A stretch of DNA of 62,963 nucleotides from Oxalobacteraceae bacterium (GCA_021151485.1 JAGKXB010000004.1:82582-145544), one strand, 5' to 3'. Shown: positions 48,718 to 58,261, numbered from the stretch's first letter. The notes: generated by a model from the letters alone, not told the origin. Program-made: numbers and translations.

Positions 48718-50876
48718 TGCTTAAGCCGGACGAGATTGAAAAGCTGTTGAAAAAAAATCAGATTGGCTCCGCCAATGCATTTGAAATCCTTCAGTCTATT
48801 TGCACACTTGCCAGTCAATCTCAAGGTAACAGTGATGCTCTTGTTCAATCATTAATTCTGCGTGTATTAGATAAACGCGAGAAATTTGAAGAATTTGGTG
48901 AAATTCTAAATGGCTTAATACGCCATTATGGACTTTATCCATATCTAAATATTGACTCATTGACAATTAAAGATGCGCTGGCTAGAGAGTTTCATCGCCC
49001 AAGCCTTATGACTGCATCAGCAGATCAAGATTTAGAAAAACTTGATGAAAACGAGGGGCTAGTGTTCCATAGAGTCCAGGCGGAGGTTTTTAGGCGAATC
49101 GTTGATGGCGAAAGCATTATCTTAAGTGCACCAACCAGTTTTGGGAAAAGTGCTTTGGTTGATGCGCTTATAGAAAGCGGTCGGTTTAATAATGTCGTGA
49201 TTGTAGTTCCCACGATTGCGCTTATTGACGAAACAAGGCGTCGCCTTTCTCAGCTTAAAGAAAACCACAAAGTAATTACGCACGCATCACAAGAAATCGC
49301 ATCAAAAAATGTCTTCGTTTTAACGCAAGAACGTGCAGTAGATTTTCCGAATTTTCCTGAAATTGATCTTTTCGTACTTGATGAATTCTATAAGCTTGAT
49401 CCTCGCGAAGATTCTCAGCGGGCAATGACGCTCAATCATGCGTTTTATAAGATCACGAAAAAAGCTCGACAGTTTTATCTTCTTGGACCAAACATACAAA
49501 ATATTCCTGATGGATTTCCTCAGCGATTTAAATGTCAGTTCATTAAAACGGACTTTGCTACTGTTGTAACAGAATTAATTCCAGTTCGGTCAAAGAAAGG
49601 GCAGGACATGGCTAAATTGCTCAGTTTGTGTAAAGAAATTGATGGCCCTACGTTGATTTTTTGTGCGTCACCGAATAAGGCTCGTAAGATTGTAGAAATG
49701 CTTTCTAAAAACGCCAACAAGCCAAACGCGGGTATGCGGGATGCTGCCAAATGGGCTGGAGAAAATTACCATCCTGAGTGGACATTGGTTAAAGGACTTC
49801 AAAATGGTATAGGCATGCATCATGGTCGTATGCCAAGAGCACTTGCACAGCTCTGCGTCAAAGGATTCAACGAAGAGAAACTTCCATTTCTTGTTTGTAC
49901 ATCAACCCTTATTGAGGGAGTAAACACAAAAGCAAAAAATGTCATTATTTTCGACAACAAAATTGCAAAACAAAAATACGATTTCTTTACATTCAATAAC
50001 ATTCGAGGCAGATCAGGCAGAATGTTCAAACACTTTATTGGCAATGTTTATGTTTTTCATGAACCACCTCAGGAAAATCTTCCACTAGTAGAAATTCCAG
50101 TTTTTTCCCAAGACGTACAAAACACTAGTGAAAGTTTATTAATTCAGCTCGATGATTCTGATCTGCAAAGCGACTCACGAAAGCGACTAGAACAATACTA
50201 TCAACAACAAATTCTTGATGTTGATGTGATTCGTCAAAACACTGGTATTGAACCACAAGCCCAAATCGCGTTGGCCCGCCATCTGATAGAAAACCCGTCA
50301 GAGCTTCAAAGACTAGCTTGGACCGGTCATCCAAGCTGGGAGCAACTTCTAACCCTCTGCGAGAAAATATGGAGTTTCTTCGTCAATGAAACTGGTCAAG
50401 TTGGGAAGATCAGTTCGGGAAGGCAGCTTGCATTTAGAATCAACCAAATGCGAAATACGCCTTTGAGTTCAGTGATAGCGCAAGAAATTGGCAAGGGAGT
50501 AAAACCGGACGACGCGGTAGAAATTTCGCTAGAGTTTATTAGGCAGTGGCCACAATATCGATTCCCAAGATTGGCAATGGGCATTTGCAGAATTCAGAAC
50601 TCTGTTGCGGAACACCTCAATCAGCCCACATCGAAAGCCGAATACAGTTTCTTCTGCGGAAATGTTGAAAACCTCTTTTCCGATGCAGCACTAGTTGCCT
50701 TGGATGAATATGGACTTCCTTTTCCAATAGCAAAAAAGCTAGAAAACGTGTTAGATGCTGGTGGTTTATTAGACAAGGCATTACTTAACCTTTCACGGAT
50801 ACAACTCAATACGTTGCCGTTGCAGTTAACTTCTTTCGAAAAAAGTTTGATTGAAGACGTAAGGCAATCTATCTAA
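48717..50876 (+). CDS. hamB: Hachiman antiviral helicase HamB
   Basis: 719 residues. A superfamily 2 helicase: Walker A SAPTSFGKS (137-145) preceded by a Q-like motif (FHRVQAEVFRRI), DEFY box at 222-225 (LFVLDEFYKL), TLIFCASPNKARKIVEMLSK, GIGMHHGRMPRAL, LVCTSTLIEGVNTKAKNVII and motif VI RGRSGRM. The family pairs with HamA. Overlap by one base with hamA indicates coupled translation. The C-terminal 280 residues are the HamB-specific helical part. Confidence 0.85.
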   Translation: MLKPDEIEKLLKKNQIGSANAFEILQSICTLASQSQGNSDALVQSLILRVLDKREKFEEFGEILNGLIRHYGLYPYLNIDSLTIKDALAREFHRPSLMTASADQDLEKLDENEGLVFHRVQAEVFRRIVDGESIILSAPTSFGKSALVDALIESGRFNNVVIVVPTIALIDETRRRLSQLKENHKVITHASQEIASKNVFVLTQERAVDFPNFPEIDLFVLDEFYKLDPREDSQRAMTLNHAFYKITKKARQFYLLGPNIQNIPDGFPQRFKCQFIKTDFATVVTELIPVRSKKGQDMAKLLSLCKEIDGPTLIFCASPNKARKIVEMLSKNANKPNAGMRDAAKWAGENYHPEWTLVKGLQNGIGMHHGRMPRALAQLCVKGFNEEKLPFLVCTSTLIEGVNTKAKNVIIFDNKIAKQKYDFFTFNNIRGRSGRMFKHFIGNVYVFHEPPQENLPLVEIPVFSQDVQNTSESLLIQLDDSDLQSDSRKRLEQYYQQQILDVDVIRQNTGIEPQAQIALARHLIENPSELQRLAWTGHPSWEQLLTLCEKIWSFFVNETGQVGKISSGRQLAFRINQMRNTPLSSVIAQEIGKGVKPDDAVEISLEFIRQWPQYRFPRLAMGICRIQNSVAEHLNQPTSKAEYSFFCGNVENLFSDAALVALDEYGLPFPIAKKLENVLDAGGLLDKALLNLSRIQLNTLPLQLTSFEKSLIEDVRQSI

Positions 50877-51060
50877 TGATACTGAGCCAGATCAACAACT
50901 TTCATTTGTAATTCGCCTGCCAAGTCATCCGCTGGCCAGAAGTGAAATCGCATCGAATGGCCAGCTTACCGGGGAAGTTACCGTGGAAGTACCGGGTAAG
51001 TTACCGGGTAAGTTACCGGGTAAGTTACCGGGGAAGTTGAACGCCTACTACCCACCCTAA
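50863..51060 (+). pseudogene. C-terminal remnant of an ATP-binding (AlbA_2/RecG-like) protein
   Basis: Directly after hamB, in another frame, an open stretch without a start codon reads LSFVIRLPSHPLARSEIAS, then LTGEVTVEV. It then slips, at an 11-base unit, into PGKLPGKLPGKL and ends in NAYYPP. In the original frame the last part reads TGEVERLLPTLNREVRSQ. TGEV repeats followed by RLL are typical of the C-termini of AlbA_2/HATPase_c_4 ATP-binding proteins often found beside restriction genes. The head of the gene is missing, presumably lost when the Hachiman genes arrived. Family assignment is tentative. Confidence 0.45.
50966..51036. repeat. Tandem 12-bp repeat (six units)
   Basis: Six units of TTACCGGGTAAG or close variants; the third has lost one base (11 bp, 50990-51000). 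In the plus-strand frame it codes for repeated TGEV or PGKL. The one-base loss shifts the frame, which marks the remnant as broken. Confidence 0.9.
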
Positions 51061-51077
51061 ATCGGGAAGTCAGATCA
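51027..51077 (+). repeat. 51-bp direct repeat, left copy
   Basis: Begins ACCGGGGAAGTTGAACGCC and is 49/51 identical, in the same orientation, to 58815-58865. The two copies flank the type I restriction operon. Read as protein, this copy gives TGEVERLLPTLNREVRS, the end of the remnant gene. Confidence 0.95.
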
Positions 51078-51085
51078 CAAACAAA

Positions 51086-51151
51086 GGGTCAGGTCTAACA
51101 TTCCAACATTAAAGAAAACAATAAAAAATGTTGGAATGTTAGACCTGACCC
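51086..51151. repeat. Perfect palindromic element (25-bp arms)
   Basis: Arms 51086-51110 and 51127-51151 are exact reverse complements, with a 16-base A-rich loop. The arm starts GGGTCAGGTCTAACATTCC, a type of sequence I associate with small RAYT/REP-like palindromes in Proteobacteria. It differs from the other REP-like family of this window. It overlaps the last codons of hsdS and may serve as its terminator. Confidence 0.9.
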
Positions 51152-52975
51152 CAAATTACTGGTATCGGCCGCTTTTTCGCGCATTTCTGCGGGAACCGGC
51201 TCCATAATCCAACCGTGAGCCACCTCGGTTTTCAGTTGTGTGTAAAAAGCGTCGACCTCGCCACCGAAGCGTTGCCACAAATCCTTGGCGCTCATTTCGC
51301 CGTTGTGACGAGCCAGAATAGTGGCCAGCGGCGCTTGGGCTTTGATGTCGGGCGTGGTGCCCAGCCGCAACGGCGCGATCAATTCGGTTTGTGGAGCTTT
51401 CATAGATTCCTCTTCTTGTTCGATGGCGATGCCGGTGATGCTTGCCACGGAGGCCACAGCCAATTTTTCTGCAATCTGCAACGATCGCTTCAGCTGCTGC
51501 TCCATAACGTCACAGAAACGCATGAGCTCCGCCACCCGAGCAACAATTCGATGCTGCTCTGCGATAGGGGGTAATGGAATCTCGAATTGCTCCAAAACCT
51601 TCTTACTCAATCCCTCACGAGCCATTCCAACTTGGCGCCCCCAAATCATGGATTGAGTGTAAGGCGACAAGATACAAAGATGAAGATACTCGCGCACCTG
51701 AGGATCAGTCAGGCGAATAATCGTCACGTGCTGACTGACGTTTGCTTTGCCAAATTTTGAGGGAACCAACGCGCACCGTCCCAACGAGGCACCCGTAATA
51801 TTTAGCAGTACATCGTTGCCCAATACTGCCGTCCCCGACATTCGCTTGTGCTCTTCCGGGGTGATGCAAGCAACATCGTCTAAGCGCAGGCCGTCGTTCC
51901 AAACGTTCTGTGACCGAAGAAACGGTACACCTTCTTTAACGTAAACCGCCCTGCCCCCTCTAGGAGTGCTCCCTGAGCCGATCTTGCTCGTAATCTGGCC
52001 AAGTCGCACAAACGTCCACCCACTTGGAAGAGAAAAGGGATAATCATCATCGGCAAGCTCAGCCATTGCCGTCTGTTTAGGAATGAGCTTCTGTTTCACC
52101 AAAGCTGTTTTTGTGGCAGTAACATTAGCTAGCCAATCGGCAATCGGCTCATCTGCATCCGACTGATCCACCAGAAGTCCATGAACTGCTAAGTCAAGAA
52201 TCAGGTCGCGTAGTTGCCCAACATCCTCCGGCGCATGAAACAGCCGCCCGAAATTGTCGGCCAGGCGCGCCCAGGTGGTTTGCAGTTCGTGCGGGCTTTG
52301 GCTGCTTGCGACGGCTTGCAGGGTGGACTGGCGCAAGGCGTTTTGCAGTTTGCGGTAGACTTGCTGTTGCGCTTCCAGCTTGTCGCACAAGGCCATCAGT
52401 TCATCGACTTTGGCGACGATGCGGGATTGTTCATCCTCGCTCGGAACTCTCAACTTGACCGCTGCAAGCTCTGCCTTGCCTATCACGCCTTGCGCTGACC
52501 CACGCGAATCCCTGCGCAGCCGCAAGGTGAAAGGCATTAACATGAAGTACAGATACTTGGTGATCAGTCCAGCACGTGGCCGAATGGCTGCTACGCTCCG
52601 ACCTATTGCACAGTCAATCGCAAGGTTAAGCTTGCCAACCGTTGCCCCAACTACGCAGATCAGCACGTCACCTCGCTTTGCGAGCTTCAATGGCTTGGAT
52701 GTCCACTCACGAACGACTGGATATAACTCTCCAAACTCACCTGTTTTGACGAAGACCGTCCCATCGCCTCTTTTATTGCACTCATTACCAGGAGGCGCTT
52801 GCCCCATCACAAAGTCGGCAATTTTGTCGAGGTGCGTCGTATCAATGGGCTCGCAATCCGCTAACAACTTGCCTTCGGATGCAAGCGAGAAGACCAATTC
52901 CCGCAACCGATTCACACCCTCTGGCGCATTCGCAATATGCCCAAACTCCACCAAAAACTGCTGCGCATCCATCAA
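51095..52975 (-). CDS. hsdS: Type I restriction enzyme specificity subunit HsdS
   Basis: 626 residues, on the long side. Two target-recognition domains, each followed by a conserved helix: DELMALCDKLEAQQ after the first (about 190) and AELMRFCDVMEQQL after the second (about 490). Beta-type TRD phrases include KRGDVLICVVGATVGKLNLA and PLPPIAEQHRIVA. It chooses the DNA sequence that HsdM methylates and HsdR cuts. The last 18 residues (LGSGLTFQHFLLFSLMLEC) are read from the palindromic element and are not part of the family, so the native end was replaced. Start overlaps the nuclease gene by 4 bases. Confidence 0.92.
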   Translation of the reverse strand: MMDAQQFLVEFGHIANAPEGVNRLRELVFSLASEGKLLADCEPIDTTHLDKIADFVMGQAPPGNECNKRGDGTVFVKTGEFGELYPVVREWTSKPLKLAKRGDVLICVVGATVGKLNLAIDCAIGRSVAAIRPRAGLITKYLYFMLMPFTLRLRRDSRGSAQGVIGKAELAAVKLRVPSEDEQSRIVAKVDELMALCDKLEAQQQVYRKLQNALRQSTLQAVASSQSPHELQTTWARLADNFGRLFHAPEDVGQLRDLILDLAVHGLLVDQSDADEPIADWLANVTATKTALVKQKLIPKQTAMAELADDDYPFSLPSGWTFVRLGQITSKIGSGSTPRGGRAVYVKEGVPFLRSQNVWNDGLRLDDVACITPEEHKRMSGTAVLGNDVLLNITGASLGRCALVPSKFGKANVSQHVTIIRLTDPQVREYLHLCILSPYTQSMIWGRQVGMAREGLSKKVLEQFEIPLPPIAEQHRIVARVAELMRFCDVMEQQLKRSLQIAEKLAVASVASITGIAIEQEEESMKAPQTELIAPLRLGTTPDIKAQAPLATILARHNGEMSAKDLWQRFGGEVDAFYTQLKTEVAHGWIMEPVPAEMREKAADTSNLGSGLTFQHFLLFSLMLEC

Positions 52976-54021
52976 GCGTCCTCCCCATGGTTTCCCAGTC
53001 GAGCGCGGGAGCGGACGATCGCTTCATGCAGTTTGGCTTGCAGCACTTCCTTGGGTGGCAGACTGGTGAGGTACTCGGCGACGTGGATGCCGCTGGCGTC
53101 CAGCTCCAGTAGTTCAATCTGTTCCTGTTTTTTGCCGCTGCACAGGATGATGCCGAGCGGTGGCGCTTCGCCGGGTTCCTGCTCATATTTGGCCAACCAG
53201 CGTAGGTAAAGCTCCATTTGGCCTTTGTATTCGGCTTTGAATTCGCCCAGTTTGAGCTCGATGGCCACCAGCCGTTTTAAGCGACGGTTGTAGAGCAAGA
53301 GGTCAATGTAGAAGTCGTCGTTGTCGATCTGGATGCGCTTTTGGCGGGCGACGAAGGTAAAGCCGGCACCCAGTTCTAGCAGGAAGTTTTCCAACTCGCG
53401 CAGGATAGCGTCTTCCAGATCTTTTTCCAGATACCGATCTTGCAAGCCGAGGAAGTCCAGCACATAGGGGTCTTTCAGTACCAGTGCCGGGGTAATGGTG
53501 CCGGTTTGGCGCAAGGTGGCCAGCTCTTGTGCCAGCAGTTGCTCGGGTTGTTTCGACAGGGCAGTGCGCTCGAAGAGCTGGGAGTCCAGCCGATCTTGCA
53601 GGGTGCGGGTGCTCCAGCCTTCCTGCTGGCACATTTGCAGGTAGAAGTCGCGTTTGAGCGGGTCGTCGATGTAGATCAGGGTTTTGATGTGCGTCCAGCT
53701 CAATTGTCTCCGCACTGCAGAGACAATGTCTTCCGATGGTATGGCTTCGGCAAAGCGCAGCATGTGGCGCAAGTTTTTAGCGGAAAAACCGCGGCCGTAT
53801 TCGGTTTCCAGTTGTTTGGCCAACGCTGGGATGATTTGCTCGCCATAAGCCGCCCGCTCGCCTTGAAGCACTTCGGTACGAATGCGCAGACCGATGTGCC
53901 AGTAAAGCATCGTCAGTGCGCTGTTGAATGCGGTTGCGAGTTGATTACGGCTTTGCTCGATCAGTTGGCGGATGTCGCCTAGCAGTTGTGGGGTGGCTGA
54001 CTGGAGGGGGGTGGGCTTCAT
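52972..54021 (-). CDS. DUF1016 (YhcG-type) PDDEXK nuclease
   Basis: 349 residues. The N-terminal DUF1016 helical domain (ARNQLATAF-like segment near 25, TMLYWHIGLRI, GFSAKNLRHMLRFAE, LSWTHIKTLI) precedes a PD-(D/E)xK core with FYIDLLLYNRRLKRLVAIEL (Asp240, Glu255-x-Lys257). Such genes often sit inside type I restriction operons. It overlaps hsdM and hsdS by 4 bases each (ATGA), so it is produced together with them. Its job in the complex is not established. Confidence 0.9.
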   Translation of the reverse strand: MKPTPLQSATPQLLGDIRQLIEQSRNQLATAFNSALTMLYWHIGLRIRTEVLQGERAAYGEQIIPALAKQLETEYGRGFSAKNLRHMLRFAEAIPSEDIVSAVRRQLSWTHIKTLIYIDDPLKRDFYLQMCQQEGWSTRTLQDRLDSQLFERTALSKQPEQLLAQELATLRQTGTITPALVLKDPYVLDFLGLQDRYLEKDLEDAILRELENFLLELGAGFTFVARQKRIQIDNDDFYIDLLLYNRRLKRLVAIELKLGEFKAEYKGQMELYLRWLAKYEQEPGEAPPLGIILCSGKKQEQIELLELDASGIHVAEYLTSLPPKEVLQAKLHEAIVRSRARLGNHGEDA

Positions 54022-55799
54022 GCGTCAGCCTCTGAGCTGAAATGATGTGCCAGCGCGGCGGCCAGTTCACCTTTAAGCTGGTTTTCGGTTTCTTCAATTT
54101 CACTCAGCAGCTTTTTGTATTTTTCCAGCAGCAGGTCCGGGTCGTGGTTTTCTTCTTCTGGTGCGTTGGGGTTTTTCAGGTCGAGGTTAAAGATGGGCCA
54201 GTAGAGGCGGTCACCCGCCGCTTGCGCATCCCGCGCTTGCAGCCGCAGGGGTTCGGCCTTGGCACGTAATTCGGCAATCTGCGCATCGATTTTTTCGCGG
54301 TAGTCGGCGTCGGTGCTGCCGACCAGGCTTTTACGTAAATCGCCCGCTTCGCCTTCCAGTGCGGCGGCTTGATTGTTCAGGTCTTCGGCGCGTTGCCAAT
54401 GCGGTTGAGCAGCGGCTTCGGCTTGCTCACGCTTAGTCCTAAAATCGATCTTCCAAGCGAATTCGTTTTCCACACGGTCGGTAAAGTCGTTGGCCTCGCT
54501 GCCCCACCATTCTTGCTCGGGTTTGAATTCTTCCAGCCGGATGGGTTTGGTTTTGGAATAGCTCTTGTAGCTCGCCGGATAGGGGTGCTCGTAAAACCAG
54601 ATGGTGTCGGTGTGGAAGTGTTCGGCGCCATCATCCACCGTGCTGCCCTTGGTGAAAAAAAGCAGGTTGGTCTTGATTGTGGTGTAAGGCGCAAACACGC
54701 CTTTGGGCAGTCGGATGATAGTGTGGAGCTTGCAGTCACGCAGCAGCAATTTCTTCAACGTGCCTTTAATGCCATCACCGAATAGAAAACCATCTGGCAG
54801 CACCACGGCAGCACGGCCGTTTTCTTTCAGCAGCTTTTTGATGATGAGCGCCATAAACATGTCGGCGGTTTCGCGCGTACGCAAATCGGCCGGGTAATCG
54901 CTGCCCACTCCATCATCCTCATAACCACCAAAGGGCGGATTGGTGATGATGCAATCGACCTTATCGTTGGCGCTCCATTCGTTCCAGCCTATGCCCAGCG
55001 TGTTTTTGTGCTCGATCTGGCTAGGCACGTCGATACCATGCAGCAGCATGTTAGTGGTGCACAGTAGGTGAGGTAGTTGTTTCTTTTCAATACCGTGGAT
55101 CAGCTCTTCGATGGCACGCTTGTCTTCGGCGCTAGACTTCGTGGTGAGTTGGTTACGGAAATAATCAATGGCAGCGGTCAAAAAGCCGCCAGTGCCACAG
55201 GCCGGATCCATCACGGTTTCGCGTTTGTCCAGACGCGGGTTGACGCGGTCGGCCATGAAAGCGGTGATGGCACGTGGGGTGTAAAACTCGCCAGCATTGC
55301 CCGCACCGCGCAAATCATTGAGCATCTGCTCGTAGACATCGCCCAGACTGGCGCGGGTTTTGAAGTCGTGGAAGTTGATGGCTTCTTCCAGCTTTTCTAT
55401 CACGGCCAGCATCTGCGGACCGGATTTCATATAGTTGTTGGCATCGCGGAATACTTCGCGGATGACCTTATGCTGGGGGCTACGGTCCGCGTCGATCTGA
55501 TCCTTGAGCGCGGGAAACAGTTCGTTATTGACGAAGCCGACCAATTCGCTGCCTGCGATCTGCGGCTTCTTCTTGCCGTCGGCATCGGCCTTGTAAGCCG
55601 CCCAGTTGCGCCAGCGGAAACGCTCTGGCAAGGGTGATTGGTAGGCGGGGTTATCGTCTTCCCATTCTTCCTCACGCTGATCGAATACTTTAAGAAAGAG
55701 CATCCAAGTGAGCTGGCCAAGGCGTTGGGCATCGCCGTCGACACCGTCGTCCTTACGCATGATGTCCTGGATGGATTTAATGGTGCTGCTAAGATTCAT
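54018..55799 (-). CDS. hsdM: Type I DNA methyltransferase subunit HsdM
   Basis: 593 residues. N6-adenine methyltransferase that modifies host DNA with HsdS. The helical N-terminal domain (1-150) is followed by the SAM-binding motif DPACGTGGFL (198-207) and the catalytic motif NPPFGG (287-292). A C-terminal coiled coil (about 480-520, NNQAAALEGEAGDLRKSL) contacts HsdS. It lies 23 bases after hsdR in the same operon. Confidence 0.95.
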   Translation of the reverse strand: MNLSSTIKSIQDIMRKDDGVDGDAQRLGQLTWMLFLKVFDQREEEWEDDNPAYQSPLPERFRWRNWAAYKADADGKKKPQIAGSELVGFVNNELFPALKDQIDADRSPQHKVIREVFRDANNYMKSGPQMLAVIEKLEEAINFHDFKTRASLGDVYEQMLNDLRGAGNAGEFYTPRAITAFMADRVNPRLDKRETVMDPACGTGGFLTAAIDYFRNQLTTKSSAEDKRAIEELIHGIEKKQLPHLLCTTNMLLHGIDVPSQIEHKNTLGIGWNEWSANDKVDCIITNPPFGGYEDDGVGSDYPADLRTRETADMFMALIIKKLLKENGRAAVVLPDGFLFGDGIKGTLKKLLLRDCKLHTIIRLPKGVFAPYTTIKTNLLFFTKGSTVDDGAEHFHTDTIWFYEHPYPASYKSYSKTKPIRLEEFKPEQEWWGSEANDFTDRVENEFAWKIDFRTKREQAEAAAQPHWQRAEDLNNQAAALEGEAGDLRKSLVGSTDADYREKIDAQIAELRAKAEPLRLQARDAQAAGDRLYWPIFNLDLKNPNAPEEENHDPDLLLEKYKKLLSEIEETENQLKGELAAALAHHFSSEADA

Positions 55800-55822
55800 C
55801 TTGTGGCTCTCGATTTACGGGC

Positions 55823-58261
55823 TCAGGCCTGTTTCAGTTCATTCTGGTCGTAGAGCGCTTGTTCAAGCTCTTGTACGGCCCGGGTATATTGCTCGACGCT
55901 GCCGAAGATGCCGCGCCGGATCTGGGTTTTGCTGCCAAACTGGTCAAACGGCGGCAGTTCCAACACCTTGGCGTCTTCGATGTCCTGCACACCGTGGTCG
56001 GCGAACTTATCGAGCAGGGCTTCGAGCACGGCACGGGCCTTCTCGCCATATTTACCAAACACATCCCGCTTCTTCACGTTGTTCGCACGCTCGCGACGAG
56101 TGAGCGGTTTTTGGTCGAAGGCAACATGGGCAACCAGATCAAACACATCTAGCTCGCTACCGTTGGGCACGGCCTGTTGCAGGATTCCGATCGGCACACC
56201 GTGGTCGGCGAGCTCTTCCAATACGGCTTGCTTGCGTTCAGCATTGTTCCACCGGCGCAGGAAGTCGGTCATGCTGCCGAACTCGGCCTGAAGCGCTTTC
56301 TTGATGTCGTCCTTTAAAAGAACGCGGTAATCCTCGGTGATGAGCTTGCCATCGGCATCGAGGTATTGCGAACGCTCCACCGCCACGCGCACGTTGACAT
56401 CGTCGATCACGTATTTGACGCGGCCTTCGCCGCCACCAGCTCCGCCCATATTGCCGCCGGGTGACGTGTCATCACCACCATTCGCGCTAGGGCCATAGGG
56501 AGGGAATTCGGGTTCGCTAATGCCAAGCGGGGCGGTAATGTCCGGCGGCACTATGGGTTCGTCGGGTGTGGCCTCGTAAATCACCGCCGGCTCACCGTCG
56601 AAATCTGGGTCTGCGAACAAGCGCGTGGCGCCTTTGAAATCTATGATGGTGAAGTACAGCTTTTGGTAGTCCTCGCGCAGGCGTGTGCCACGGCCAATGA
56701 TCTGCTTGAACTCAGTCATCGAGTTGATGTTTTGGTCCAACACGATGAGTTTGCAAGTCTTGGCATCGACACCGGTAGTCAGCAGTTTGGAGGTGGTGGC
56801 GATGACGGGGTAAGACTCATCGTTGTCGATGAAGTAGGAAAGCTGCGCTTTGCCCTCGTTGTCGTCGCCGGTGATGCGCATGACGTAGCGGCGGTTGCTG
56901 GCAGCTGCCGGGATGAGCTTGACCAGCTCTTGCCGCATGCGTTCAGCGTGATCCTGATCGTCACAAAACACAATGGTTTTGGCCATTGGGTCGGTGGCCT
57001 TGAGGTATTCCCATACTTTGCTGGCCACCAGTTTGGTGCGTTTTTCCAACACCAAGGTGCGGTCAAAATCCTTCGTGTTGAATTGGCGCTGTTCCACCGC
57101 TTGGCCGAGTTTGTCGATCTTGTTTTTTTCGGGGGTATAACCCACGGCATCGACATCGGTGGCGATTCGGATCACTTTGTAGGGCGCGAGGAAGCCGTCT
57201 TCGATACCTTGCTTCAGCGAGTAAGTGTAGATTGGGTCGCCAAAGTAGGTGATGTTGCTTACCTCCTTGGTTTCCTTCGGCGTAGCCGTCAGGCCCAAGT
57301 GTGTGGCGCTGCTGAAGTATTCGAGCACATCGCGCCAGGCTGAATCATCAGCGGCACTGCCACGGTGGCACTCATCAACAACGACGAGATCGAAGAAATC
57401 GGCTGGAAACTGCTTGTAAATTTGCTTCCATTCTTCCTTGCCGGTGACCGCCTGATAAAGAGCAAGATAGATCTCATAATTTTTCTTGATCTCGCGGTTG
57501 GAGACCTTGTGCATGACCTCACCAAAAGGGGCGAAGTCTTGCTGCATGGTTTGATCGACCAGGATGTTGCGATCGGCCAAAAATAAGATGCGTTTTTTCG
57601 CCTTGGCTTTCCACATACGCCAGATGATCTGGAATGCGGTGTAAGTTTTTCCGGTGCCAGTGGCCATGACCAGCAGCACGCGCTGCTGTCCTTTGGCGAT
57701 GGCTTCGATGGCACGGTTGATAGCGACACGTTGGTAATAGCGTGGCTCCTTACCACTGCCATCGGTGTAGAAAGGTTGCTCAATTAGCTTAACGACAGCA
57801 GGCTCAACAAGGCCTTTCCATTGCTGATAAAGCAGCCAAAGATCGTTCAGGGATGGAAACTCGCTGAGAGAGAGCTCGCGCTCGCTGGGCTGCGTGAGAC
57901 CAGTGCGATCGTGCAGCAGGAAGCCATCGCCATTGCTGCTGATGGCAAAGGGGGCATCTAACATCTCGGCGTAGACTAGTGCTTGCTGCATGCCGTGGCC
58001 GACCGAGAAGCGCGCTTGCTTGGCCTCGACTACCGCAATCGGTATGTTGGGCCGGGCGTACAAAACGAAGTCCGCGCGCTTAGGGCCACCTTTGGCATCG
58101 GGATTTTTAATGCGTGCCGCAAGCTTGCCGCGCACCATGACGCGACCGTCCGTGAGATTCACTTCCTCGCGAAACTGATGCTGCTGCCAGCCCGCCTGCA
58201 CAATAGCAGGCGTGATGAACTTGGTGCAGATATCGCGCTCGCTGAGCTGGTGCTTGTCCAT
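55823..58261 (-). CDS. hsdR: Type I restriction enzyme motor and nuclease subunit HsdR
   Basis: 812 residues. N-terminal nuclease site: ADFVLYAR (Asp64) and VVEAKQ (Glu79-x-Lys81). Helicase motor: MATGTGKT (199-206), VVDECHRGS (DECH 296-299), LTATPKET and IGRGTRLREDY. It translocates and cuts unmodified DNA when bound to HsdM/HsdS. A glycine-rich linker (GGDDTSPGGNMGGAGGGEG) separates the motor from the C-terminal helical part. The ATG directly follows the stop of the regulator gene. Confidence 0.95.
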   Translation of the reverse strand: MDKHQLSERDICTKFITPAIVQAGWQQHQFREEVNLTDGRVMVRGKLAARIKNPDAKGGPKRADFVLYARPNIPIAVVEAKQARFSVGHGMQQALVYAEMLDAPFAISSNGDGFLLHDRTGLTQPSERELSLSEFPSLNDLWLLYQQWKGLVEPAVVKLIEQPFYTDGSGKEPRYYQRVAINRAIEAIAKGQQRVLLVMATGTGKTYTAFQIIWRMWKAKAKKRILFLADRNILVDQTMQQDFAPFGEVMHKVSNREIKKNYEIYLALYQAVTGKEEWKQIYKQFPADFFDLVVVDECHRGSAADDSAWRDVLEYFSSATHLGLTATPKETKEVSNITYFGDPIYTYSLKQGIEDGFLAPYKVIRIATDVDAVGYTPEKNKIDKLGQAVEQRQFNTKDFDRTLVLEKRTKLVASKVWEYLKATDPMAKTIVFCDDQDHAERMRQELVKLIPAAASNRRYVMRITGDDNEGKAQLSYFIDNDESYPVIATTSKLLTTGVDAKTCKLIVLDQNINSMTEFKQIIGRGTRLREDYQKLYFTIIDFKGATRLFADPDFDGEPAVIYEATPDEPIVPPDITAPLGISEPEFPPYGPSANGGDDTSPGGNMGGAGGGEGRVKYVIDDVNVRVAVERSQYLDADGKLITEDYRVLLKDDIKKALQAEFGSMTDFLRRWNNAERKQAVLEELADHGVPIGILQQAVPNGSELDVFDLVAHVAFDQKPLTRRERANNVKKRDVFGKYGEKARAVLEALLDKFADHGVQDIEDAKVLELPPFDQFGSKTQIRRGIFGSVEQYTRAVQELEQALYDQNELKQA

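Noticed and set aside
50966..51036. Possible CRISPR-like array
   Set aside because: Units of 12 bp lie head to tail with no spacers and read as a coding repeat (TGEV/PGKL); no cas genes nearby.
53440..53982. Plus-strand frame of 180 codons opposite the DUF1016 nuclease
   Set aside because: Shadow of a GC-rich gene; the minus-strand protein has clear family motifs and 4-base overlaps with its neighbours.
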